A DNA stretch of 24,532 nt, taken from positions 1-24,532 of the forward strand of contig CANQHK010000006.1 of the NCBI GenBank assembly GCA_947623645.1, given 5' to 3'. This document shows positions 6,761 through 14,426 of this stretch, piece by piece. Under the pieces are notes generated by a model. It made no database searches. It was not told the DNA's origin and saw only the letters and a list, made by a program, of their open reading frames with translations. Within the stretch, counting starts at the first letter, position 1. Each line of letters opens with the position of its first letter. The DNA comes from an uncultured Bacilli bacterium (GTDB lineage: Bacteria; Bacillota_I; Bacilli_A; RF39; UBA660). A program made the position numbers and the translations under genes.

Positions 6761-8058
6761 AATTTCGAGAATTAGCAGAAAGAGAATTTGAAGAATTTGC
6801 TAAAAAGCACCCTCAAGCATCTTTTTATCAGACGATTTATTGGGGAAAATTAAAAATGGAAAATGGCTGGAAAATGCACTTGGTCGGAGTCAAAGAAAAT
6901 AAACAAGTAATTGCTGCAACCCTCCTATTAGAAAAAACAACTCCGATTAAGAAAAGCATGTTCTATGCTCCTCGAGGATTCTTAATCGATTATAAGAATT
7001 GGGAAGTTTTAAAGTTTTTTACGGATGAAATTAAAAAATATGCAAAGAAGAAAAATGGAATCTTTATAAAATTAGACCCTTACCTATCTTATCAAGAAAG
7101 AGATTTAATGGGAAATATTGTTGAGGGTGGAGAAAATAATAAAGAAGCATATGAAAATTTAATCAAGTTAGGGTACCGTCATTTTGGTTTTAATTTGATG
7201 CAGGAAACTCTACAACCGAGATGGATTTTTACAACAAAGACAAAGGGTAGAACAATCGATGATATTATGAAAGAGATGGACCCAAAAACAAGACAAATTT
7301 TAAGAAAGAATGAACGAAATAAAATAAAGGTAAGAGAAATAAAAAAAGAAGAATTAGAAACGTTTAAAAATATTATGCAACATACAGGAGACCGTAGAGA
7401 TTTCATCGATCGCCCTCTTTCTTATTATCAAAATATGTATAAATACTTACATGATGTTGGAATATTAAAAATTATGATTGCAGAACTGAATACCGAAGAA
7501 CTCCTCCAAGAATATGAAGAGGAAATTAAAAAACAGGAGAAGGATAAAGCGGATAGAGAAAAAAAATATATGCAGGCACCAGAAAAAATGAGCGAGAAGA
7601 AATATCATCAAAAGCAGGAAGAGTGCGATAGAGAAATCGAAAGAATTCGAAAAAATCAAGAACATATAGCAATGCTTCAAAAAGAACATGGAAAAGTTTT
7701 AACGTTAGGAGGTATCTTATTCTTGATTTATGGCAATGAAGTCGTATCTTTGGTTGGTGGTTCTTATAAAGATTTTATGGAATTTCAATCTGCTTATACC
7801 GTTCACTGGGAAGGAATGAAATATGCTATTGAAAAACAATATGACCGTTATAATTTTTACGGAATAACGGGTGTATTTGACGAAAAGAACCCTCTTTTTG
7901 GACTTTACTCTTTCAAAAGAGATTTTGGTGGACAAGTAGTAGAACTCATCGGAGAATTTGACCTCATCGTCAACAAACCTTTCTTCCTTCTTTATAAAAT
8001 TGCATTTAAAAGTTATAAACTGTTGAAAGAAGTAAAAAACAAACTCAGAAAAAGTTAA
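6757..8058 (+). CDS. FemAB/FemX-family peptidyltransferase, copy 2 (433 aa)
   Basis: Paralogue of the preceding gene with the same architecture: FYQTIYWG (23-30), YAPRGFLIDY (70-79), RRDFIDRPLSYYQNMYKYLH (213-232), a coiled-coil arm (about 246-312), and C-terminal LYSFKRDFGGQVVELIGEFD (383-402). The two are clearly diverged along their length, so this is an old duplication; successive enzymes may add successive bridge residues (inference from FemX/FemA/FemB practice). The start ATG overlaps the stop of copy 1, with AGGAGG seven or eight bases upstream, which indicates translational coupling. A bidirectional terminator follows. Confidence 0.92.
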   Translation: MKFRELAEREFEEFAKKHPQASFYQTIYWGKLKMENGWKMHLVGVKENKQVIAATLLLEKTTPIKKSMFYAPRGFLIDYKNWEVLKFFTDEIKKYAKKKNGIFIKLDPYLSYQERDLMGNIVEGGENNKEAYENLIKLGYRHFGFNLMQETLQPRWIFTTKTKGRTIDDIMKEMDPKTRQILRKNERNKIKVREIKKEELETFKNIMQHTGDRRDFIDRPLSYYQNMYKYLHDVGILKIMIAELNTEELLQEYEEEIKKQEKDKADREKKYMQAPEKMSEKKYHQKQEECDREIERIRKNQEHIAMLQKEHGKVLTLGGILFLIYGNEVVSLVGGSYKDFMEFQSAYTVHWEGMKYAIEKQYDRYNFYGITGVFDEKNPLFGLYSFKRDFGGQVVELIGEFDLIVNKPFFLLYKIAFKSYKLLKEVKNKLRKS

Positions 8059-8065
8059 TTCAAAA

Positions 8066-8100
8066 CAAAAATAGTTCGCCAAATGAGCCAACTATTTTTT
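8066..8100. terminator. Bidirectional terminator between convergent femAB genes
   Basis: AAAAATAGTT and AACTATTTTT arms with an inner GC/GC pair around CAAATGA; T runs lie on both strands. It serves copy 2 (plus), and its 3' arm overlaps the stop codon of copy 3 (minus). Confidence 0.8.
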
Positions 8101-9342
8101 TATTAAGTGTTTGATTTTTCGCAAGAACAGGTAGAATTTATAAAAGTTTGTAATTTCTAAATCAAATTCTCCAATATATTCGATGACATTTCCTCCAAAT
8201 CCCTTTTTAAATTCATAAATGCCATAATATTTATTTTTAGGATCAAAATCTCCTGTAATTCCATAAAAATTGCAATATTTAAATCCCTCTTTATAAGCAT
8301 CTCGAATATGGGCTTCGTACATTTGATATTTTGGAGTAAAACTTTTATAGTCCATTAAGACTCCACTCGATAAAGTTAAATATTCACATCCAGAACGTAA
8401 AGATAATAAACAACCAATATCTTTTCCATTCGGATTTTCCTTCTTAAATTTCTCAGCCTTTTCTAGTTCTATCTTATATTTTTCTAACAATTTATCCGAA
8501 GTTTCTTTTTGATTTTTTAATTTATTTCCAACTTGATCATTTTCCATTTTCAAAACAATCTCTTGATTTTTCTTCTTTTCTTCTTCAAAAAGAGATTTCG
8601 TATGTTCTAAGTAAACATCTGGATTTAAATAAGCAATATAAATAGTCATTAAATCATGCATATGCTGATACATTTTTTTATAATAATCTAGACTTCTTGA
8701 AAAAAAGTCTTTTCTTTTGGCCGTAATATCAAAAATTTCTGTCATAACAGATAAATCATCAATCGTTCCAACCCGAACCTGTAAACCTTTCTTATACGTT
8801 GCATCAATATTTTTCCGGGTACTTTTGGAAAATTTTGCTTTCTTTGCTTCATAATCTTCATCAAGGGTTAAACGATAACACCACCTGGCCTGCCGACTAT
8901 CCAAATAAATTGTAAATCCATGATGTTTATATCCCAATTCTTTTAAATTGGAAAGAACTTCATCATCTCCATCTCCCTCAATTTCTCCATCACTCGAACG
9001 AACTCTGTAAATCACATTTGGATCAATCGTTAAAACAAATCCTTTCTTTTTTCGAATATACTTTTTTAACTCTTCTGTAAAAAATTTTAAAAGTTTTTGA
9101 TCGTGATAATCCACCATAAGACCTCTCGGTGCATAAAATTGACTTTTTCCAAAAAGAGATTTTGTTTCTAATAAAAGACTTGCTGCAAGAATTTTTTTCT
9201 TTTCTTTAATTCCAACTAAATGAACAATATTTCCATATTCTTTTTTCAAATTTCCAAGTTCTATGGATTGCATAAAAGAAGCATTCTCAAAAGAATCATA
9301 AAATTTTCGATATTCCTCTTCCTCTAAAGTTACAAATTCCAT
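8092..9342 (-). CDS. FemAB/FemX-family peptidyltransferase, copy 3 (416 aa)
   Basis: Third member of the family, on the opposite strand. Motifs: FMQSIELG (23-30), YAPRGLMVDY (70-79), KRKDFFSRSLDYYKKMYQHM (209-228), a coiled-coil arm at about 248-304, NFYGITGDFDPKN (358-370) and IYEFKKGFGGNVIEYIGEFD (375-394). In the first lobe WG is replaced by LG, and a GDGDD acidic loop appears at about 123-127. It lies one base after the MurJ-like flippase gene, so a bridge-forming ligase and a lipid II flippase are made from one transcript. Which residue it adds is not determinable here. Confidence 0.92.
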   Translation of the reverse strand: MEFVTLEEEEYRKFYDSFENASFMQSIELGNLKKEYGNIVHLVGIKEKKKILAASLLLETKSLFGKSQFYAPRGLMVDYHDQKLLKFFTEELKKYIRKKKGFVLTIDPNVIYRVRSSDGEIEGDGDDEVLSNLKELGYKHHGFTIYLDSRQARWCYRLTLDEDYEAKKAKFSKSTRKNIDATYKKGLQVRVGTIDDLSVMTEIFDITAKRKDFFSRSLDYYKKMYQHMHDLMTIYIAYLNPDVYLEHTKSLFEEEKKKNQEIVLKMENDQVGNKLKNQKETSDKLLEKYKIELEKAEKFKKENPNGKDIGCLLSLRSGCEYLTLSSGVLMDYKSFTPKYQMYEAHIRDAYKEGFKYCNFYGITGDFDPKNKYYGIYEFKKGFGGNVIEYIGEFDLEITNFYKFYLFLRKIKHLIKK

Positions 9343-9343
9343 T

Positions 9344-10993
9344 TTACACTCTCCTTAATTTCTTCCAAATAATTTGAAAAACATTTCCACCATAAATATC
9401 CTGCATTAAACCATTTCTAGTTGTAATCGTAAGATAAATAACAGCACCTATTACACTGTAACAGAAAACGGTAATGATACTTATCAATCTACTATCCGAT
9501 GTAAATGGCATGAAATATCGTAAAACAAGAAGCACTATTGCCATAACAAGAACGGCACTGACAATTGAAATAAATTTTTTAAACGTTTCTTCATAATGAA
9601 TCTGATATTTTCTTTTTAAGAAAGAAAGACACATAAAGGCACAAACCAAATATCCTAAAATCGTCGAAGTAGTGGAACCAAAGTAAGCTGGAAGACCCAT
9701 CTTATGGAATCCATATAAAAGGGGAATATTTAAAATGACATTCGTTAAAAAACCGGCCAGCAAAGATTTAAAAACTTGTTTATATTCTTTCATTAATTGA
9801 ACAATTGTAATCGTAATCGTAAAAAGTGTTGTAGCAAGTGCTACGAAAACATATAAACTATAAACACTTGGTCCATACTTACTAGGTCCGTAAAAGCATG
9901 TCCATACTGGGCGAGCCAAAATACTAAGCCCGACTGTCATCGGTACCACTAAATATAAAAGCATCTGCAAAGCTTGATTTACTTTATGATGAACTTCTTT
10001 CATATCTTCTTTTACAAAACTACTTGTAATATTAGGAATTAAACTAATGGTAATTCCTGTTGCAATCGATATAACAATCATATTAATTTTAAGCCCCCAC
10101 GCTGAAATTACACTCATAATTGCTTCGGCATCGGTTGCACTATACCCTATTCCTTTTACAAGAACGGATACGAGCATAACGACATCAACGGAATTATAAA
10201 GAGATTTGAAAACGTCGATCATAATAAATGGAAAAGCATAATAAATAATTTTTTGAAGAATTTCTTTGTTCGTAATCTTCGGTTCTTCGACTTTTAATAC
10301 TTTTTTCTCAAGCTCACTTTTATTGCTCTTTGCAACATACAAAAGGTAGACGTACGATACAAACGCTCCAACGGTTGCGGAAAAGACAGCGATACCAACA
10401 GCAGTATCTAAAGATAAATGAAAAACTTTTAAACTTAAAAAGCTTCCGGCAATAATGATGGTAACTCGAACAATTTGCTCTAAAATTTGTGAAACAGAAG
10501 TTGGTGCAATAAATTTATGTCCCTGTAAGTATCCTCGATAAATACTTAAAACAGGTACCACTAAAATGGCAGTAGAAATCATTCGAATAACAAACGTCAC
10601 TTCTTCAATCGTATTTCCACCCTTTACATCTTTAATAATGATGATGGCAAAAACTCGAGCAAAAATCATCAACAGAATAAAACAGATGACCCCTACTAAA
10701 TTTAATACTTTTTTCCCCAGTTGAAAAGCACGTTCTTTGGCATCGTAATAGCCTAAAGTATTATATTCACTGATAATTTTACTAATCGCAAGAGGAATTC
10801 CAGCAGAAGAAATTCCTAAAAAGATGGAGTATACATTATAAGCATAACCATATAAAGCTCCTCCTTTATCCCCAATCAAAGAATAAAAAGGAACAACATA
10901 AAGCATTCCAAGAATCTTACTAATGACAATTCCAAAGGTTGCAATAAATGCTCCTTGCATAAATCCATTCTTCTTTAGCTTTTTCTTCTTCAT
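9344..10993 (-). CDS. murJ: MurJ/YtgP-like (SpoVB-family) lipid-linked oligosaccharide flippase, 549 aa
   Basis: Polytopic MOP-superfamily membrane protein. About 14 hydrophobic helices can be followed along the 549 residues. The N-terminus (FMQGAFIATFGIVISKILGM), then PLAISKIISEYNTLG, is typical of the YtgP/SpoVB/YkvU group. B. subtilis YtgP is a MurJ that flips lipid II; SpoVB acts in spore cortex synthesis, and the two cannot be separated with certainty by eye. The open frame extends to 11098, but that would overlap cse60 by 80 nt. The ATG at 10991-10993 (MKKKKLKKNG) is preferred, although its ribosome site (GGAAGTGG) is weak. The operon order is cse60, flippase, femAB copy 3. Confidence 0.85.
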   Translation of the reverse strand: MKKKKLKKNGFMQGAFIATFGIVISKILGMLYVVPFYSLIGDKGGALYGYAYNVYSIFLGISSAGIPLAISKIISEYNTLGYYDAKERAFQLGKKVLNLVGVICFILLMIFARVFAIIIIKDVKGGNTIEEVTFVIRMISTAILVVPVLSIYRGYLQGHKFIAPTSVSQILEQIVRVTIIIAGSFLSLKVFHLSLDTAVGIAVFSATVGAFVSYVYLLYVAKSNKSELEKKVLKVEEPKITNKEILQKIIYYAFPFIMIDVFKSLYNSVDVVMLVSVLVKGIGYSATDAEAIMSVISAWGLKINMIVISIATGITISLIPNITSSFVKEDMKEVHHKVNQALQMLLYLVVPMTVGLSILARPVWTCFYGPSKYGPSVYSLYVFVALATTLFTITITIVQLMKEYKQVFKSLLAGFLTNVILNIPLLYGFHKMGLPAYFGSTTSTILGYLVCAFMCLSFLKRKYQIHYEETFKKFISIVSAVLVMAIVLLVLRYFMPFTSDSRLISIITVFCYSVIGAVIYLTITTRNGLMQDIYGGNVFQIIWKKLRRV

Positions 10994-11018
10994 CTGAAAC
11001 CACTTCCACTTTTTCTTA

Positions 11019-11204
11019 TTAACTTGCTTTCTTTTTGTAATAAATGACCATTGCTGAAAAACAGTAGATTTGTTCTTCTCCTTGCACACAAATTGCAACT
11101 TGATATTTAATATCTACTACATCGATATCATTATCACACAAAAATTCATTTATTGCAAGTTCTAAGTCTTTTTCGTGTCCTTCATCAAATAGTTTTACCT
11201 TCAT
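11019..11204 (-). CDS. cse60: Cse60-family small sporulation-associated protein (61 aa)
   Basis: Small protein of the Cse60 family (formerly DUF2758); in B. subtilis the homologue is a small protein made under the early mother-cell sporulation programme. Recognised by the MKVKLFDEGHEKDLE start, the central VVDIKYQV and the C-terminal QIYCFSAMVIY, which follow the family pattern over its full length of about 60 residues. The start is the ATG at 11202-11204 after TTTGGTGAAAAC; the longer frame to 11243 adds only a chance hydrophobic leader. It is first in an operon with the flippase and femAB copy 3, 25 bp before the flippase start. The biochemical role is unknown. Confidence 0.8.
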   Translation of the reverse strand: MKVKLFDEGHEKDLELAINEFLCDNDIDVVDIKYQVAICVQGEEQIYCFSAMVIYYKKKAS

Positions 11205-11225
11205 AGTTTTCACCAAAATTATAAT

Positions 11226-11253
11226 AAAATACAAAGATTTCAAAAAATGTCAA
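11226..11253 (-). promoter_or_regulatory. Promoter candidate of the cse60-flippase-femAB operon
   Basis: Minus-strand perfect -35 TTGACA (11248-11253). A TATTTT -10 at 16 bp (11226-11231) is the best match; a TATAAT lies further on, with too long a spacing. No sigma-E-type motif is evident to me. Confidence 0.5.
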
Positions 11254-11257
11254 ATAA

Positions 11258-11301
11258 CGTAAAATTTTAAATTTTTTTAAGACATTCGAGAAAATTTTAC
11301 G
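11258..11301. repeat. 11-bp perfect inverted repeat between divergent units
   Basis: CGTAAAATTTT (11258-11268) and AAAATTTTACG (11291-11301) are exact reverse complements separated by 22 bp. The right arm lies in the promoter zone of the adhesin gene; the left arm is next to the -35 of the cse60 operon. Two half-sites of a looping repressor, or two copies of one operator, are possible readings. Confidence 0.6.
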
Positions 11302-11329
11302 AATAATAAAATAGTAGGAGGTGAAAAAT

Positions 11330-13798
11330 ATGAAAAATATTTTCAAAAAATTATTATGGATGATGGTGGTGATAGTTTGTTCCACAATGGGAGTTTTGGC
11401 TCAGGAATATCATGATTCTTTCAACGATAAAGCTCAGTGGATCGAAGCCTACATCAGAAAAGAAAAAGGGGGAATAAAAAAATTTCAACAGATGACGTTG
11501 ATGGTGAGAAAAAGCGACAACCAATTTGTCTATTGTATCGAAGCGGGAGTAGCAATCAATAGTACTACAGTAATGACGGGAACAGATATCAATCAAAAAG
11601 AAGCAACAGGAATGACGGAAGAACAATGGAAAAGAGTTTCTGCTCTTGCCTACTATGGATATGGCTACGGAACTCATACCGACATCAAGTGGTATACAGT
11701 TACTCAATTTTTAATCTGGAATACAGTTCCAAATGGCTATGACATCTATTTTACAGATACGTTAAATGGAAAAAGGATTACAAAGTATACAGAAGAAATA
11801 AAAGAATTAGAAAGTCTTGTTGCATCCCACCAAAAAACTCCAGAGTTTAACGAAAAAAACATTGTTCTAAACCTTGGAGAAGAAATTACTTTGGAGGATA
11901 ATGAGGGAGTTTTAAATCTTTATGATATCTCTTCATCCGATATCGTAGATGTTGATAAAAATGGAAATAGCCTAACAATTCGTGCCAAAAAAAGTGGTAA
12001 GGATACATTAACTTTTACAAAAAGAGAAAAAAATATGTCTCATCCAATGATTGTTTACACAAATCCAACAATTCAAGATGTTTTAGTAAGAGGAGCTTAT
12101 GATGATGTAACAGCAAATATAGATGTAGAAGTTCGAACTGGAAGTGTTCTCGTTGAAAAGAAAGATCAAGATACAAAAACCAATCAATCTCTATCTCCAA
12201 ATGCTACATTAGAAGGAGCAGTTTATGGTATCTACAAAGAAAATGGAGAAAAAATTACAACGATTACAACCAATAAAGACGGAAACGCCAACTACATAGA
12301 ACTAGATTCTTTAGGAAGATACTATATTTTAGAAGAGAAAGCACCAACGGGATATCTGATTGATACCAACAAATACTACTTTGAAGTAACAAAAGAAAAT
12401 CCGAACCCAACAATTGTAGTATATGAAAATGTTATTAAGGCGAAATTAAAAATTACCAAAGTTCTAGGAAGTACAAAAACAGGAATTCTAGATCCAGAAG
12501 CAGGAGCAGAATTTGGTATATATAACGAAAAAGGCGAACAATATACAACAGCACAAACCGATAAACAAGGAAAATTGGAAGTAACGCTCCCCTATGGGAA
12601 ATGGGAAGTTCGCCAATTAACTACAACTTCAGGATATGAAAAAATGCAAAACTTTAAAATCGAGGTTACCAATGAAGAGGCCCATGAATATGTCATCGTA
12701 GATGGAGAAATCAATGCCAAATTAAAAGTCAATAAGGTCGATAGTGAAACAGGACAAATCATTCCGAAAGCAAACATTCAGTTCAAAATAAAAAACAAAG
12801 ATACCAATCAATATGTATGTCAAAATATAACCTACCCTACTCCGGAGGAAATTTGCATTTATCAAACCGATGAAACAGGAACACTAATCACTCCCGAAGT
12901 TTTACCACAAGGTTCTTATCAATTAGAAGAAGTAGATCAAAAAATAGATGGTTATTTGTGGAATCAGGAGCCCATCGATTTTGAAATTAAAGATGCCAAT
13001 CTTTTGGAAATGACAGAAAAATATGGACTGATTCTAGAAATTAATTTTAAAAATACTCCTGTAAAAGGAAGCGTTGAAATTATGAAATACGGAGAAGAAG
13101 TCGTTTTGGAAAACGAAAGTTTTTCTTATCAAAAGAAAAAATTAGACAATGTACTTTTTGAACTTTATGCAAAAGAAGATATTTTCTTAGGAGATGGGAC
13201 AAAAGTCTATCAAAAAGATGAAAAAATAATGCAATTTAAAACAAAAGACGGTTCATACAAAATCGAAGATTTGCCTCTTGGAAAATATTATTTAAAAGAA
13301 ATCGAAACGGAAGAAAATCATCAATTAATGGACGAGCCCTATGAATTTTCAATCGAATATAAAGACCAATATACTGAAGAAGTTGTAGTAAAGATAGAGT
13401 TGGAAAACAAACAGAAAAAAGGAAAACTAATAATTTCCAAAGTAGATGAAGAAACGAAGGAAGCTTTAAGTGATACGAAATTAGCCATATTTAAGGAAGA
13501 TGGAACAAAAATCTATGAAGGAGTAACCAATGAAAATGGTCAAATTATCTTACCTGATTTATTCCTAGGAAATTTCTATCTTCAAGAAATAGAATCCAAA
13601 AAAGGATATTTGAAAAAAGAAGATAAAATTCCTTTTAGCTTATCAGAAAATCAGGAAGAAGTTCCCATCGTCCTAACCAATAGAAAACTCGTCGAAATTC
13701 CTAGAACAGATACCAAACTATCCTATACCAAAATGGCTTCCACTCTATTCATTACAATTTCAGGTCTTGGGATGATTATTTATGCTAAGAAAAAGTAG
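11330..13798 (+). CDS. Thioester-domain / Cna_B-repeat surface adhesin (pilin-like), 822 aa
   Basis: Secreted, wall-anchored adhesin. There is a signal peptide of about 24 residues (cleavage after VLA). Residues about 35-165 form a thioester (TQXA) domain, with Cys69 in FVYCIEAG and Gln126 in YTVTQFLIW as the internal thioester pair, used in this family for covalent host attachment. A beta-rich linker (about 175-265) follows, then five Cna_B/SpaA-like Ig domains beginning near residues 271, 371, 463, 580 and 697. Each opens with a K-bearing strand (VLVEKK, LKITKV, LKVNKV, VEIMKY, LIISKV), and most carry an E-box (YYILEEKAPTGY, YQLEEV, YYLKEIE, FYLQEIE) for isopeptide bonds. Cys497 and Cys509 may form a disulphide. 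The C-terminus has IPRTD (790-794), a helix and KKK. The start is the ATG at 11330 after AGGAGGTG. Confidence 0.92.
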   Translation: MKNIFKKLLWMMVVIVCSTMGVLAQEYHDSFNDKAQWIEAYIRKEKGGIKKFQQMTLMVRKSDNQFVYCIEAGVAINSTTVMTGTDINQKEATGMTEEQWKRVSALAYYGYGYGTHTDIKWYTVTQFLIWNTVPNGYDIYFTDTLNGKRITKYTEEIKELESLVASHQKTPEFNEKNIVLNLGEEITLEDNEGVLNLYDISSSDIVDVDKNGNSLTIRAKKSGKDTLTFTKREKNMSHPMIVYTNPTIQDVLVRGAYDDVTANIDVEVRTGSVLVEKKDQDTKTNQSLSPNATLEGAVYGIYKENGEKITTITTNKDGNANYIELDSLGRYYILEEKAPTGYLIDTNKYYFEVTKENPNPTIVVYENVIKAKLKITKVLGSTKTGILDPEAGAEFGIYNEKGEQYTTAQTDKQGKLEVTLPYGKWEVRQLTTTSGYEKMQNFKIEVTNEEAHEYVIVDGEINAKLKVNKVDSETGQIIPKANIQFKIKNKDTNQYVCQNITYPTPEEICIYQTDETGTLITPEVLPQGSYQLEEVDQKIDGYLWNQEPIDFEIKDANLLEMTEKYGLILEINFKNTPVKGSVEIMKYGEEVVLENESFSYQKKKLDNVLFELYAKEDIFLGDGTKVYQKDEKIMQFKTKDGSYKIEDLPLGKYYLKEIETEENHQLMDEPYEFSIEYKDQYTEEVVVKIELENKQKKGKLIISKVDEETKEALSDTKLAIFKEDGTKIYEGVTNENGQIILPDLFLGNFYLQEIESKKGYLKKEDKIPFSLSENQEEVPIVLTNRKLVEIPRTDTKLSYTKMASTLFITISGLGMIIYAKKK

Positions 13799-14426
13799 AA
13801 AAAAAGAAAAAATATTTTGTCTTGGACTCGTTCTTTTATCAATCGGAGATACGCTTATGTTCACAACTCTTTTTGAATCTGTAACAGAAAATAAAAAAGA
13901 TCAAGAAAAAGTGGAAAGCTTTTTTGAAGAAAGAACAGAAATTGCACAAAAAAATCAAGAAGAAACAGTAGAATTTCAAGAAGATATTCAAGAAGAAGAA
14001 TACCTAGGAGTTCTCGAAATTCCAAAAATTCATTTTAAAAGAGGATATTTTGATTTTGCAAACGAAAATAACACCGTAGAAAAAAATATTCAATTAATAA
14101 ATACTACAACTCCAGATATAGAAAACGGAAACATTATCTTTGCAGCACACTCTGGTACTGGATATAAAGCATTTTTTAAAAATTTAGATAAGCTCTCTTT
14201 AAAAGATGAAATTTATCTTTATTATAAAGAAAATAAATATACTTATGAAGTAGTAAATATTTATACAGAAGATAAAAATGGTTATATTGATATTCAAAAG
14301 GATCCCAACCAAAAAACTTTAACCCTTACAACCTGTAAACCCAATACTAAAGATAAACAACTTGTCGTAATTGCGAATCAAATCAAAGAAGAGAAAATAG
14401 AAAAGGATTCTAATGAATCCCCGTAA
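13782..14426 (+). CDS. Sortase, with Gln at the expected catalytic Arg position (214 aa)
   Basis: Membrane-bound transpeptidase expected to attach the adjacent adhesin to the wall or polymerise it. A signal-anchor helix (about 11-30) is followed by an acidic, Gln-rich stalk and a sortase barrel from about residue 74 (YLGVLEIPKIHF). The active-site His is His123 in FAAHSGTG and the Cys is Cys185 in LTLTTCKP. The catalytic Arg normally found a few residues later, before a RxxV-type last strand, appears as Gln193 (KDKQLVVIA); Lys190 and Lys192 flank it. The subclass is not clear: the LEIPKI/HSG/LTTC pattern is closest to class D-like or pilin sortases. It overlaps the adhesin by 17 nt with only a weak GGGATG ribosome site, suggesting coupling, and overlaps dacA tail-to-tail by 17 nt. 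Confidence 0.88.
   Translation: MLRKSRKKEKIFCLGLVLLSIGDTLMFTTLFESVTENKKDQEKVESFFEERTEIAQKNQEETVEFQEDIQEEEYLGVLEIPKIHFKRGYFDFANENNTVEKNIQLINTTTPDIENGNIIFAAHSGTGYKAFFKNLDKLSLKDEIYLYYKENKYTYEVVNIYTEDKNGYIDIQKDPNQKTLTLTTCKPNTKDKQLVVIANQIKEEKIEKDSNESP

Noticed and set aside
7465..8091. Two minus-strand frames (74 and 124 codons) under femAB copy 2
   Set aside because: Hydrophobic, Phe-rich shadows of the Lys/Glu-rich femAB coding strand without ribosome sites.
11185..11385. 66-codon minus-strand frame across the adhesin/cse60 intergenic region
   Set aside because: Runs through the promoter and inverted repeat and into the cse60 start; composition is that of random AT-rich DNA.
11330..13798. Tandem DNA repeats or CRISPR-like array in the Cna_B region
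   Set aside because: Repetition is only at the protein-domain level; the DNA of the domains is well diverged and there are no regular spacers.
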